Assembly (NCBI GenBank): GCA_015680685.1
Contig: MNCI01002965.1
Location: forward strand, 1-44,674
From: Gnetum montanum
Lineage: Eukaryota > Streptophyta > Gnetopsida > Gnetales > Gnetaceae
Direction: 5' to 3'
DNA: 44,674 nt
The position numbers were made by a program, and so were the translations under genes. Under the pieces are notes generated by a model. That model was not told the DNA's origin, ran no database searches, and saw only the letters and a list, made by a program, of their open reading frames with translations. Shown here in pieces: positions 1 through 10,188 of this stretch; within the stretch, counting starts at the first letter, position 1, and each line of letters opens with the position of its first letter.

Positions 1-620
1 TGCTATTATAGTTTTTTTGGATGATTACAGTGGGTAAAATTAAATTCAAATAGCACCAAAAGACCAAGCCAAAACTATATTCACAAGTCCTTGAGGGACA
101 TTTGCATATAGTCAGATGTTTTTTGGCTTGTGCAATGCTCTAGCGACATTTCAATGTTTGTTTCTCAATACATTTCAGTAGCAAATAGGGAATGGTGTGG
201 AGGTTTTTATGGACGATTTCTCCACCTATAGAGCAGACTTTGAACAAGCATTGGACCGATTAGAGCAAGTACTGAAATGATGTATTGAAATCAACCTAAG
301 GCTCAATTGGTAGAAAAGCCACTTAATGGTCCAAGAGGGCATTGTATTAGGGTATAAAATTTTACAAAGAGGGATAGAGGTAGATCCTGAAAAAATTAAC
401 ATCATCCAAGGAATCACTCGTCAACCTAAAAATATAAAAGATGTCTAATTATTCTTTGGACATACTGGTTATTATAGACATTTCATCAAGAACTTTTCAA
501 GGATTGCAAAATTGTTGGTAGAATTAACGAAAAAGGACGTACCTTTGAATGGACCAAGGAATGTGAGTTAGCTTTCCAAACCTTAAAGTAGAAGCTCATA
601 GAAACACCTATTCTAAAAGC
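1..620 (+). pseudogene. Element A reverse transcriptase fragment (Ty3/gypsy pol)
   Basis: The fragment begins inside the palm region and shows, in order, a block like GTFAYSQMFFGLCNALATFQ, the catalytic box VFMDDFSTY (GAC GAT at 212-217), the block QEGIVLGYKI and the connection-region block LFFGHTGYYRHFIKNFSRIA. These are the RT motifs of plant Athila/Tat gypsy elements. F in place of Y before MDD is normal for that branch, and both catalytic Asp are kept. Internal stops (for example TGA near 279, TAG near 310) and frame changes make it non-functional. The N-terminal half of RT lies left of the window. Confidence 0.88.
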
Positions 621-1180
621 TCTTGATTGGTCTAGACCATTCCATATAATGATTGACATGTCCAATTTTGCTTTAGGAGCTGTACTTACACAGTTAGATG
701 ACCAAAAATGTCCCTATTACATTCACTATGCAAGTTGAAGCATTGCTGGTGCACAAATCAACTATACCACAATAGAAAAAGAGTTAATAGTCATGGTGGT
801 TGCACTAGATAAATTTAGGAACTATGTATTAGGCTATAAGGTATTTGTACACAGAGATCATAGTGTGATTCGGTTCCTTATGAATAAACCAACGGTGAGT
901 CCTCGCATCATACGATGCCTTGTGATCTTGCAAGAGTTCAGTCTTATGATAGTAGATCGTAAAGGCACCAAGAATGTTGTTGCTGATCATTTATCTCAAT
1001 TGCGATGGGACAACAAAGATGATGACTACATAATTTCTGATCACTTTCTTGATGAACTCCTCTTTGTAGGTGTAATAAACAATCAATCACCCACAGATAC
1101 AAATTGGTATAGTAGCATTCTTACTTATCTTCTCACACAAGAAACACCACAAGGGCTAGATGTTAAAAATAAACAATAGT
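621..1180 (+). pseudogene. Element A RNase H domain
   Basis: Follows RT directly. The stretch 775-1005 reads TTIEKEL, a DKFRNYVLGYKVFVHRDHS block and NVVADHLSQL, which are the second, third and fourth acidic positions of retroelement RNase H. The first acidic position is in MIDMSNFALG near 650. The wording matches Athila/Tat pol, where RNase H lies between RT and integrase. The open stretch 793-1179 is the longest intact part. A stop (TGA near 736) lies upstream. The tail after 1005 is the linker to integrase. Confidence 0.85.
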
Positions 1181-1269
1181 TTCTCCACTGAGTCAAACAT
1201 TTCATGGAAATCAATGGATACCTTTACAAGGTGTGTATTGATGGCTTGGTTCGATGGTGTGTTCTCGAC

Positions 1270-2460
1270 ATAGATGAATTGTGAGTTCTCCAAGATGCTC
1301 ATGAGGGTCCTTGTGGGGGGTCATTATGGTGAGAGACGAATAGCCATTAAAATCTTACTTACAACATATTTTTGGCCTACAGTATTTCAGGACACCCATC
1401 ATTTTGTCCAATGTTGTGAGTTCTACCAATGCAATGGGAGAATGACTGCTAGAATGGAGGGTCGAAAACAATGGATTCAACATTTAGAAGCCTTCAACAT
1501 ATGGGGTATTGATTTTATGAGGCCTATTACACCGATGTCTAATGGAAAAGCATACATTGTTTTTGTTGTTGATTATTTTACAAAATGGGTAGAAGCAGCT
1601 ACCCGTACCGACTGTACATTATCCACTGCTGCACGATTTGTTCAACAACAAATCGTAATAGGTTTGGTGTGCCTCGTGCACTTATTTCTAATAATGGTAC
1701 ACATTTTACAGGTGCAACTTTTTGAAAGTTGATGCAATGCTTAGGAGTTGAGCATCAACTGTCTACACCATATCATCCTCAAGCGAATGGTCAAGTCAAA
1801 GTCACCAATAGGAAAATCACAAAAATTTTGACATGAACAATTAGCAAATAGAGGCAAGACTGGAGCACCAAACTAAACGATGCTCTTTAGACCTACTGCT
1901 TCACATGGAAACTCCCTATAGGCTATTCTTCCTATGAGTTAGTGTATGGTAAACTTCCAACACTTCCTATCCAAGCTACGCTCCATACACTATCTACAAC
2001 ATGTAACCTTAACCTTGACTTTAGTCTATCATGAAAAGAATGGTTAATGAATCTTAACTTGCTAGATGAAAATCAATTAGCTGCCCTATCATCCAACGAA
2101 CTGCACAAGGCCTTCAACAAACAACGTCATGACCTAAGAATTGGAAAAGTCAAATACCAACCAGGAGATAGGGTTCTTTATTGGAATCCCGCACATGTAC
2201 CACAATGAACTAAATTTCAAACACTATGGGAAGGACCTTTATCATTCATGAAAATTTTCCTTTAGGGGCCATGATGATCTATAAACTTGGAAGCCTAGAT
2301 AAGAAATTATTGGTCAACATGCAACAAATCAAACCTTTTCATGTGCCCAAAATGACCATTACTAATACTACCTATGTTGATGGACAACCTTGCCCATTAT
2401 TTTGGATCTCCTCCTTCCAACTTAGTCATGGGCGAGATGGCCACCAATGCTAATTATTCT
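1270..2460 (+). pseudogene. Element A integrase, catalytically disrupted
   Basis: An N-terminal zinc-binding region (HYGERR ... CCEFYQC, 1320-1435) is followed by the catalytic core: WGIDFM near 1501, then LISNNGTHF near 1681, then NGQVKVTNR near 1783, and a C-terminal block with PGDRVLYWNP (2160-2190) and LWEGP (2223-2240). The first catalytic Asp is present. At the second site the usual Asp is Asn (AAT, 1690-1692), and at the third the usual Glu is Lys (AAA, 1798-1800). Both are G-to-A changes. Frameshifts near 1310, 1660 and 1735 and several stops confirm a dead enzyme. Integrase would join the cDNA to host DNA. The reading frame ends near a conserved GTCATGGGCGAGATGG motif (2425-2440). 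Confidence 0.87.
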
Positions 2461-3944
2461 AAGCCCTTAGTTTCTTTTGTCTTTTTTGTTTTACACATTT
2501 TTTATATTTACTTATTTTTTTACACCATCGTTAACATTTTTACTATTTCTTTCTTTGTTACATTTTGTTTGATTTATTCTCACTTATCACATAATAAGTG
2601 CTCATGATGGTGGGTTGTACTATAATGCTATTGATTACTAATGTTTGGTTTTTACCTTTGACTTTTAATGTTGATGCTAAGATATGGTTTCTTTTGATAA
2701 AATGGGCAATGAGTCCATGTCATCCATTCAACTCTATGGTCCTCTATTTTGGAAATGTATTGTCCCTTTTTCTAGTCAAACCTATTAATGAATTTGTGGC
2801 TTGGTATTCTTCAAACCAAGGAAGGATTCAAATGGATTGAAAAGGGGTGTGACTTCAAGGGGATTCGACACATTTGTGCTAGCTATTCTCTTAGGTACTT
2901 GGATGTTTTTCATAGGTTTTCTACCATTCTACTGTCAAGTAATACTAGGAAGTTGAATGAATCAAATAAGTCTTTGCATGGTGTGATTCTCACTCTATAT
3001 ATATATAAAGTTGGTGGGAGTTCAAAGCATACCCTTTAGACATAATAAAGAAACATGGGCTACAAGCACTGGTTAAGGCATTGGAAAGACATGTTACCCA
3101 TGCCTGAAGGTTCCCTCTAACTAAGGCACTTTCTCACTTCCTACTTCTCTATTCTTCTATTTTTGGGATGGTGGTTGCTTTGTGGAAGCATTCTTGTTGC
3201 TTCAGGAGGATGGGTTGGTTAAGTGTGTTGATGCAAGGTCATTGGATGTGGTTAGTTTTAATCTGGATTTGGACTAAATTTTATTGAGTCACCTTAACCA
3301 CATAATACACAAGGGACTTTACACAACATGGATTTCGGGATTCCATTCCATTTTTTCTTCTGTTTCCATATTGCTTCCCATAATCTACCTCATTGCCAGT
3401 TTTATGATTAGTCTATATCTTGGTCTATGCATTGTTATTCTTTGGTAAATTCTTATGAGTGTATTCTTAGCTATTGTTTCCATATGTCATTCCTAGAGCC
3501 AATAGACTCTTTGGTTTGTGGGTTTGTTAGGGCATAATGGGTATGAGCCTGCTTTGGGAAGGACCCACTAGCATTCCTTTTTGGTGAAATTTTTAAGTTC
3601 TTTCCCTTAAACATATCTCGCAATTAACTATTTCTTGTTTCATCCCATCCATGACATTCGTTTTTGTTTTTCTCTCCCCTTCTATGAATTTTTATTGGCT
3701 TCATCATTGTTATTTCTCTGATCTTCCTTTTTCTTTAATTTTCTGTCCTATTGCTATTGGAGATTCACTCTTAGTCATGGGGGCTTGTCACAAAATTTTC
3801 CATCCCATTACTTATCTCATCCCTACACCTTGGGTAGTTATCAGTTACAAACCTCTAACCTAGCATTTTCCATACGCACAACCTAGCTTCATATCAAGGC
3901 AAGCTATCAACTGCAGTATATCTTATCTATCCTTGCTAATTCAT

Positions 3945-3966
3945 GACTGTGTTGTGTGTGCAGATG
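3945..3966 (+). promoter_or_regulatory. Conserved splice-acceptor-like site followed by ATG (element A)
   Basis: A pyrimidine/TG-rich run ends in GTGTGTGCAG immediately followed by ATG (3964-3966). The same arrangement is found at the same place in elements B (15905/15906) and C (42238/42239, ATG changed to ATT). In the minus-strand complex the equivalent AG|ATG is the start of ORF3. The likely role is the acceptor of a spliced subgenomic RNA. No transcript data are available. Confidence 0.5.
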
Positions 3967-4057
3967 ACGATCACATGAATAATGGACTGGGATAGGAGGG
4001 AGCACTTAGGATGGATTGGAGCAAGAGCATTTACGCAAGGAACAAGCTTAGTCATGT

Positions 4058-4150
4058 GACCATGGACGAACAGTGGTGTGCATATTTTTGACATCGGTAG
4101 CAANGACCATGGACGAACAGTGGTGTGCATATTTTTGACATCGGTAGCAA
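4058..4150. repeat. 46-bp exact duplication flanking a single N (assembly artefact)
   Basis: Bases 4058-4103 and 4105-4150 are identical and are separated only by N at 4104. The corresponding places in elements B and C have one copy. This is the signature of two contig ends that overlap but were joined with an N instead of being merged. Confidence 0.9.
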
Positions 4151-4396
4151 TGCGCCTCATTTTCTTTTCTCTCTCTCTCTTCAAGCTATCAAATCAGGGT
4201 CTAGATATCACCTATGTATAGTGTTCACCATAATGTTATGAACACTAATGCTATAATATGTTTGTTGATCTATTCATCAGGCACTTTGAGTCTATCATTC
4301 CATGTTACAGTCAGTTGTCATTCAATCAATAATCCCATACCTTTCCAATATTTTGTAAGGAACTCGAGGATGAGTTTTCATTCTATTATGGGGGTA

Positions 4397-5230
4397 TGAT
4401 GAGTCCCGATATTGGACCCTCGATATCATATACGCGATATTGGATTGAATCCTCGACATTCAACACGCAATGTTGGAGCTTGTCTCGTTGTCTATAAATA
4501 AGAGACAGGGGTGCTTGGGTCTGAGTAGTATATTTTTAGTCCTTTAGCCAAACTCTTGTAGATTTTCTCTTCTAGAGTTAGAATTATTTCTAAGTGCCCG
4601 TAGTAGGAGTCATAGAGTGAATGAATTTTTATTCGAGTATTGTGTACCTGAGCACACCTTGTGTCGAAAAATAAAGACGAACTTTGTGATAAACCCTGCA
4701 ACATTTAGAATAGCTTAACTATTGCATTTAATGTTATTTATTGTTATTTGATGCTCTCATTAGTTAATTAATGTTATTTCGATAAAATTATTGATTATCA
4801 ATGAATTAGTACACTTCGCATGACCACTTCAAGCATACGTGGAAAACTTGGTAATCCAGTAACAACTAGAATTTGGTAATCCCAATAGTTTTACACTGGT
4901 TCAAGATGTGTTCGGAGAGTGGGAACCGATGCTGGTGTTAGGATTTGATTAAACATTAGAGTTACAAAAACCCATTAGTTAACTAAATATTTTCATTTTA
5001 CACACTTAGAAGACCAAGATAGAAAATATAAAAAACATAAAAAGTCATATACCTCAAGTTTACTTAACCATACAATTGTGCCTTACAAGTAAGCTTGGGA
5101 AGACAACGACTGCATAACTCATCCTTTTTCTATGTAGGTGCATAAGCACTTAATCCTTAGAGTTCGACCAGATCATGCATGAACGCTCGTATTCATATGG
5201 TTGGGCATATGGGTACCTTGTCGCTCATCA
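4397..5230 (+). repeat. Element A 3' LTR (834 bp)
   Basis: It starts TGATGAG right after the purine tract TATGGGGGTA and ends with the exact inverse CTCATCA. Inside are a short GATATC/GATATT U3 (4405-4450), a TATA box CTATAAATA (4492-4500), a polyadenylation signal AATAAA (4670-4675) and a U5 ending GGTACCTTGTCGCTCATCA. It lines up with the LTRs of elements B and C and with the three minus-strand LTRs. Confidence 0.9.
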
Positions 5231-5329
5231 TTTACCAATGGATGAATATTTAATCTCATGTACATATGATATTTGGAATTTGGAACTTAAAAGGGTCAAA
5301 GGAATCGAAATTCTTTTTAGTCACCAACA

Positions 5330-5620
5330 AACTATTAAAAAGATGTTTTGATAAGTAGTATGTAGCTAAATTTTTTTAAGTAGGTGATCTGGTCCTTAAG
5401 AGAGATAGAGCATCTCGTCAAACTAGCCCTCAAACTCAGTTTTCTCTTATGTGGTTGGGTCCATACCAAGTTACAGATGTCATTGGCCCCAATGTTTACA
5501 AAATTGCTGATTTGCAAGGATACAAATTAAATAGAAATTTTAATGCATTTCATTTAAAACATTTCTACTCAAGTGCTCCACGTGGACACTTGGTATATCC
5601 TTAGTTTCATGCTTGGGGTT
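5330..5620 (+). pseudogene. Integrase C-terminal remnant of a different gypsy element
   Basis: One frame reads VGDLVLKRDRA, then FSLMWLGPYQVTDVIGPNVY, KIADLQGYK and FHLKHFYS, with a stop at 5601-5603 after VYP. This is the chromo-like C-terminal end of a Ty3/gypsy integrase. The wording differs from the integrase tail of element A, so it is a separate, older insertion. Only about 95 codons remain, with two stops near the start. Its position just right of element A suggests that A landed in or beside it. Confidence 0.75.
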
Positions 5621-6300
5621 GTAATGATGAAAATGAGGACCATGCTCATTGGTAGTGTAGTAAGTTCTTGAGTGTGATGGGATTCAATAGCAATCCTCAC
5701 CTTAGCCTCCATTCCCTCTTTAAACCTATTCCCCAAAATTCAAAAATTCAGAAAAAAGAGAAAAGAAAATATTCGCTTACCTTCTCCTAATTTCTTTCAT
5801 TTTTCTTTATCCTTTTTTACCCATTCCTTGTTAAATAAAACTAAGAAAAAAGCCAAAAGTTGTGGCTAGTTATGATCTAAGAGAAGCATGTCCTTTTTAT
5901 TAAGTTGGGCATAAATCTTGTGCTCAAAATAGTCCTCATGCTAATTTCTTTTATTTATGAGATGATTGGGAATGAAATTTTAATTATAAAAAACATATAT
6001 ATATAGATAAGATTATGATCTATAAAGTTATATCTTGATTAAAGAAGATATACTTTCCACGTGAACAACGTGAACAATTGCATGAAATTTATAGTTTAGG
6101 GGCTAAGTGTTAGTAACACCACTTCCCATGCTACCACACAGGGCCTTGGTTGATTAATTAGGGTGCTTTCAATATTTTAAGATGCAGATTTGTTATAAGG
6201 CAGGTTTTCGGATCTATTTAGAGTCCCTTAAATATTTGGTTTATTCACGTTAGCTCACAGGCATCTACAAGAAGTAAAAAACGAAAAGTTTTTAAAATCA
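5621..6300. other. AT-rich DNA without recognisable gene
   Basis: No protein motif is seen on either strand. The DNA is AT-rich with short A and T runs and an (AT)n stretch near 5996-6005. The first part may still belong to the 3' flank of the old gypsy element. Confidence 0.5.
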
Positions 6301-6460
6301 TTGGAAGCAACCTGCAAGTGGGCACCAACATTTGAAAACAGAAATTGCCATCAAGTAAATCACCATGGCAGGGAGTTATTTGATAGTACAAGTTCCAGCT
6401 TCAGTCTTCATGAGTTTCCTCCACATTTACAGTGGGTGGAACTGGTGCCTCCGCAGGGCC

Positions 6461-6964
6461 TCAAGTGGACATGCCATCCAGACTTCCCAAGTCTTTTAAT
6501 GCCATCCAGGCCACCAAGGCCACATTCTTCTGCGCCTGTTTCATGGTCTTTGTAGCCTTCCCTGCGAGCATCTCCCCAGCCACCTTTACTGTGCTGAAAA
6601 ACACCGGTAAGTGCGTAGGCCCATATGTCGCCGTATTGTAGGTCGGTGCTAGAATCCTGGCCTTTGCTGCCATCGTCTACAGTAGGTTCTTGCACATCCT
6701 GGCCTTGTCCAGGATCACGTACGATGGGTTCCTAAGTGCGAGTACGTGGAGCGCAGCCTCAGCCGCTGCCTCCTTCACTTTCCATAAAGTGCTGCAAAAT
6801 TGAGAGTTAACGAAGGTTTCATTATCAAAGCTTACCATTTCCTTGAATTCTGGGAAGTGGTCCGACCCGTCGAGAACACAATGATACGATGGCAGGCAGC
6901 AAAATGTTTCTTCTGCTATCTCTGTTTTCATGCCTGAATGGTGGGTAAATGCAGCAGGTTTCAT
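6461..6964 (-). pseudogene. DRB-type double-stranded-RNA-binding protein fragment, two dsRBDs, one nonsense codon
   Basis: Read on the minus strand, one frame gives a first dsRNA-binding domain (core LPSYHC, DHFPEFKEMVSF, FCSTLWKVKEAAAEAAL), the linker CKNLL, and a second domain (PTYNTATYGPTHLPVF, FFSTVKVAGEMLAGK, KQAQKNVALVAWMALK). Two tandem domains joined by a KNLLQE-like linker is the layout of plant DRB/HYL1-family proteins, which help Dicer-like enzymes process small RNAs. The frame is kept throughout. The only break is TAG at 6677-6679, where the family has Gln, so a single C-to-T change separates the two halves. A stop follows directly after domain 2 (6461-6463), earlier than in full-length members. 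No C-terminal part or upstream exon is confidently seen. It could be a retained exon, a recent pseudogene or a captured fragment. Confidence 0.75.
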
Positions 6965-8090
6965 GGACTGTACTATTCTAGATGACAGAGGTGGTCACAT
7001 ACAGGAGATGCTAATTTCTTAGCCTTCCCGGCGTATAGTTTCCCTGCGGTTCCGACGCCAGTCTCCGTCTGCAAAGAAAACGACGATAGTTATCAGCAGC
7101 GGAGTTTGAATTGTTTGGGATATTGATTACCGCCTCTGCTCATCCACCTCCATGAGTAGAGTCTGCAGACGTGCTACTATCTTTGTGAGCGGGCCAGCCA
7201 CGGTAACAAGCGGTAGAGTATCCATGAAAGCCATTTGTTCTATTGCTGCTATTCTGCCACTGCCGCTGCTGTTATTTCCAATAGATGCTGCTGTCTTGTT
7301 TCCAGATCCACCCCAAATCTGGCATCACTGTTGTTATTAATGCATTTGAAGTTGTTCTGGTTCCCCCACCTCTTGCTGCCTGTGCCCAGAAGCAGCTGCG
7401 GCTGGGTGGCCTAGGAGATGTGCAAATTCTGAGCTGTTGCGGTGGCCAGGCAAGCCATAATAACCTGCACGTCTATGAATCTGGTCACAGTCCTGATGCT
7501 ATGCGAAGGCTCATTCAGAATGCTGGCAGATTCCTTGGCTATGGTCTTGCATGGCGCATTTAGATGCTCTGTCAGAAAATGGGAGAGTTGATGTAGGCAT
7601 CGAGAGGTTCAACACAGTAAGCACAGTAGCACATCCTTGCTCCGATTTTGACCTACTGTTTCCACAGGTAATGGAATCTGAATTGCCCATGTGTAGGCTT
7701 CCACCTTGCAAAGTTTTCCTGCATGCCAAATCAACATCATAACAGGCCAAATTATCTGCCGTTAGCACCTCCCATGTATTATGTTCTCACTTAACTTTTT
7801 GGGGATGAATGGATTGATACATTCGAGAGAGGAGGCGAGCCCTTACATGTTGTTGATGATGAGGTGGTTGTGGTTGCTCATGCACGTTGGTTGGTGCCTC
7901 ACGTGGGTTTTGCCCTTACATGCATGGCATGGCAGAAGCCATGTGCCTGCTTTATTTCTCCATTCATTTTTTTTATCGTTATTCTATCCTATGGCGTTTC
8001 GTGCGCGTGAGTGGCTGGCAGCAATGCACTTTATGCGCTGGGTGGTATCAGGTTATTCCTAGTTGGGTCTACCGTTAGATGACCGGAGAC
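6965..8090. other. GC-richer stretch with unrecognised exon-like pieces
   Basis: This region is richer in G, C and CpG than the rest of the window. On the minus strand a frame from about 7270 to 7130 reads IAAIEQMAFMDTLPLVTVAG and KIVARLQTLLMEVDEQR, followed by a donor-like G|GTAATC and, about 70 bp on, an excellent acceptor TTTTCTTTGCAG (7080-7069). This looks like an exon border upstream of the DRB fragment. The peptide faintly recalls the C-terminal end of ALMT malate channels, which is not enough for a name. Open stretches on the plus strand (7285-7563, 7551-7742) match nothing recognised. Confidence 0.35.
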
Positions 8091-8157
8091 CTTTGATTTA
8101 CATTTCTCTATAGTAACATAAATATTCCCTTCGGTTATGCCCTCATCTTGAGCAAAT

Positions 8158-8193
8158 GATGTGCAGGTCTGGCAAGATGATGTGCAGGTCTGG
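8158..8193. repeat. Short tandem duplication, 21-bp period
   Basis: GATGTGCAGGTCTGG occurs at 8158-8172 and again at 8179-8193. It looks like a replication-slippage duplication. Confidence 0.8.
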
Positions 8194-8311
8194 CTGGAGC
8201 TGGAGGAGGCAGAGAAAGGCGATGGGCTAGTTCAGTCATGATAAATCCCCTGGGCCAGAGGCAATAGAGGAAGTGGGGAGGGGGAATTTTCTAAGGCTAG
8301 CCGTAGAGGGG

Positions 8312-8445
8312 AAATCCCAGGGCTCTTAATCACTTTGGTTACTTGTTTGGCTGCACTTCCGGAGGTAGTTCAGTGTGGAAATCGCAGGGCTCTTTCTCAC
8401 TTTTGTTACTTGATTGGCTACACTTTCAGAGGTAGTTCAGTGTGG
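8312..8445. repeat. Tandem duplication, 67-bp period, diverged
   Basis: 8312-8378 and 8379-8445 align end to end. Shared blocks include CAGGGCTCTT, TTACTTG, TTGGCT and GGTAGTTCAGTGTGG, with scattered substitutions between the copies. No coding potential is seen. Confidence 0.85.
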
Positions 8446-9780
8446 AACAATAAGCAAATCTGAGAGCCAAAGGTTGCAAACTTGCCAGAGGAGGAGTGGT
8501 TCTTGTCGACATGGGCAGACAAGGCTGGATAAGGATTTGTTCTATTTGTTAATCAAACCTGGTGCTCATTTCTGAGCTAAGTCTTTGTTTATTCTATCAT
8601 TTTTGAATTTCTGTAACTCAACTTTGGTCTCTATTGTATGGCTTAAATATTATGTTTCTTTGAAATGCTGGTTAATCTTTGTTCAAGTTGTTAGCTATTT
8701 TGTGCTTTTCATTTCACACTTCATTAATGCACAAGTATCCTTGTTGAAATTTTAAAGCAAATAGTTATTTCTCTACCAATGTTGTTGTGGGCTATTATGT
8801 GCCTATTAAAATCGTTTAGTTTATTTGCATCATTGGAAGTCATGTTTTATGAAACACCACATTAAACTTGCATCATTGGAAGTCATGTTTTATGAAACAC
8901 CACATTGTCTTTCCAACTGAGACTAATTTTGGATTTTTGTACCCATATGAGAGGCACCCTAGGCAATAGTCTCTTGAAACAAGTTTTGTGGGTGTTGCTA
9001 TGTCCAAAATTTATGCATCAACAGTGACAATGCTAAACATACAACACTGAAATAGGATTTGCAAATTAACTCCTTTGACTATCATGCCTAGCAGTAGAGA
9101 TGGCTTCAAATGAAGTGTGAGATGTCTAGACAATTGTCAAAGAAAGTAAGTTTGAAGTTCATAGTATGCCAGAATTCTTGGCTTGGAAAAGGAATGGAGG
9201 CATCTACAATAGATATGACCTTATCTCTGTCAAATGGTTTAATGGCAGCATATGTTTTGCATTATAAATGAAGGGAAATAAGATCTAATTCCCATGCATT
9301 TAAAAAAGGAAAAATGAAAGGATTCATGCAACAATTTACGTACCTTATATCCGGTAGACATCGTTTAAGTTTGACGACCTTTGAATTACAAGGTGCTTAT
9401 CTTTAACAGACTATTTGGCTTACTTTGTGTTCACACAGCATAATACGTTTGTTGATGAATGTATCTTCAATTTTCCCGCAACTTTCCGGCCTTCGATTCT
9501 TGGGAAACCGGTAGAACTTGCTAATTTAAAATTATTGCTAAAAAGCGTGAAAGAATTAGAAAACATGACAAAATCATCAAACTATAATAATCTTTTCCAA
9601 TCTTGGATTTACGTATTATCAATTAATCTTGCGCGAGTGGATACCGTAGCGCCTACTTCGCTATGCTTGATAGGTCAATGAAATTTGAATCTGGTACTCC
9701 TTGAAAATTTCCATTATTACGAAGGTTTGAGGTCCCAGAACATACAAAGGAGCATAAGTTTACATTAGAGATGTATATTT
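8446..9780. other. AT-rich DNA, no assigned gene; unknown open stretch 9415-9681
   Basis: No recognised domain is seen. An 88-codon open stretch on the plus strand (9415-9681) contains FRPSILGKPVELANLKLLLK. Its composition is unlike a random shadow frame, but I cannot assign it to a family. A 37-bp tandem duplication lies at 8827-8906. Confidence 0.4.
8827..8906. repeat. 37-bp exact tandem duplication, 43-bp period
   Basis: The sequence starting GCATCATTGGAAGTCATG and ending CACCACATT is present at 8827-8863 and at 8870-8906 without mismatch, separated by 6 bp. It is a recent duplication. Confidence 0.9.
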
Positions 9781-9875
9781 GGGGGGTGTCGGACCCCAAA
9801 AGGGAGTTTTATTGATAGAAAAAGAGGATCAAATACATATTCAACATTTATTCATATAGACTAAATATAGAAAGA

Positions 9876-9936
9876 GAAAAAACATGGAAAGGAAACTCAA
9901 TGAACAGAAAAAACATGGAAAGGAAACTCAATGAAC
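9876..9936. repeat. 30-bp exact tandem duplication, 31-bp period
   Basis: A 30-bp block starting GAAAAAACATGGAAAGG is repeated exactly at 9876-9905 and 9907-9936. Confidence 0.9.
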
Positions 9937-10188
9937 GGGGGATGTTTGGTAGGGAAGCAACCTTACAAATGGCTGATCACAAAGGGGAGACACAATTTAG
10001 ACATCTACCTTGCACCAAGGATCAATTGTAAATGGGAGTAGAAGAAGGGTGAAGGAAAGTTGGACCAAGTTGAATAACATCCAAAATTATAAAGATAAGC
10101 TCTTCTGCAGTGATTCTTGTTGAAGAAGGTTGCCTGGACTCATGGGTTTGCTCGAAAGTTGCAACGGATAAATTAGTTGATTAGTATC
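9937..10188. other. Left flank of element B, nothing recognised
   Basis: No gene or repeat is recognised. It ends in GTATC directly before the LTR. A target duplication cannot be tested because the other end of element B is missing. Confidence 0.4.

Larger units (their letters stand above)
2461..4396 (+). other. Element A non-coding 3' region between integrase and 3' LTR
   Basis: T-rich start (2461-2560), then sequence alignable by eye with the matching parts of elements B (14560-16276) and C (40740-42626). Shared landmarks are TGCTAATGTTTGGTTTTTACC (2637-2657 here), the block with GACTCTTTG ... GGGCATAATGG ... GGGAAGGACCC (3506-3570), a splice-acceptor-like GTGTGTGCAG|ATG (3954-3966), and a terminal purine tract at 4388-4396. 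Open reading frames here are short and not shared between the three copies, so it is treated as non-coding. The 46-bp duplication around 4104 is an assembly artefact. Confidence 0.75.
1..5230 (+). mobile_element. Element A: Athila/Tat-type Ty3/gypsy retrotransposon, 5' truncated by window edge
   Basis: Reading left to right the remains are reverse transcriptase, RNase H, integrase, a 1.9-kb non-coding 3' region, a purine-rich primer tract and a 3' LTR. This pol order (RT-RH-IN) is that of Ty3/gypsy elements, and the wording of the RT and RNase H motifs is that of the plant Athila/Tat branch. It is the only copy in the window that keeps the enzyme block, so it represents the autonomous type of this family. 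All coding parts carry frameshifts and stops, so it is dead. The 5' LTR, gag and protease lie outside the window. The right edge is the LTR end CTCATCA at 5224-5230. Confidence 0.9.

Noticed and set aside
3936-4184. Minus-strand open frame with an undefined residue
   Set aside because: It spans the N at 4104 and the duplicated 46-bp block, so the frame is an assembly artefact in a non-coding 3' region.
4492-4704. Open frames inside LTRs (for example 4492-4704 minus, 10319 region)
   Set aside because: They are not shared between LTR copies and overlap the promoter and polyadenylation signals.
6301-6641. Plus-strand open frames opposite the DRB fragment
   Set aside because: They are antisense shadows; the minus strand carries recognisable dsRNA-binding domains.
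7130-7280. ALMT malate-channel C-terminus
   Set aside because: The resemblance is limited to about 25 residues and recalled from memory; too weak for a call.
9781-9800. Second copy of the SINE tail (GGGTGTCGGACCCCAAAA resembles GGGTGTTAGAACCCAAAA)
   Set aside because: The similarity stops after 18 bases and no box A, box B or target duplication is present.
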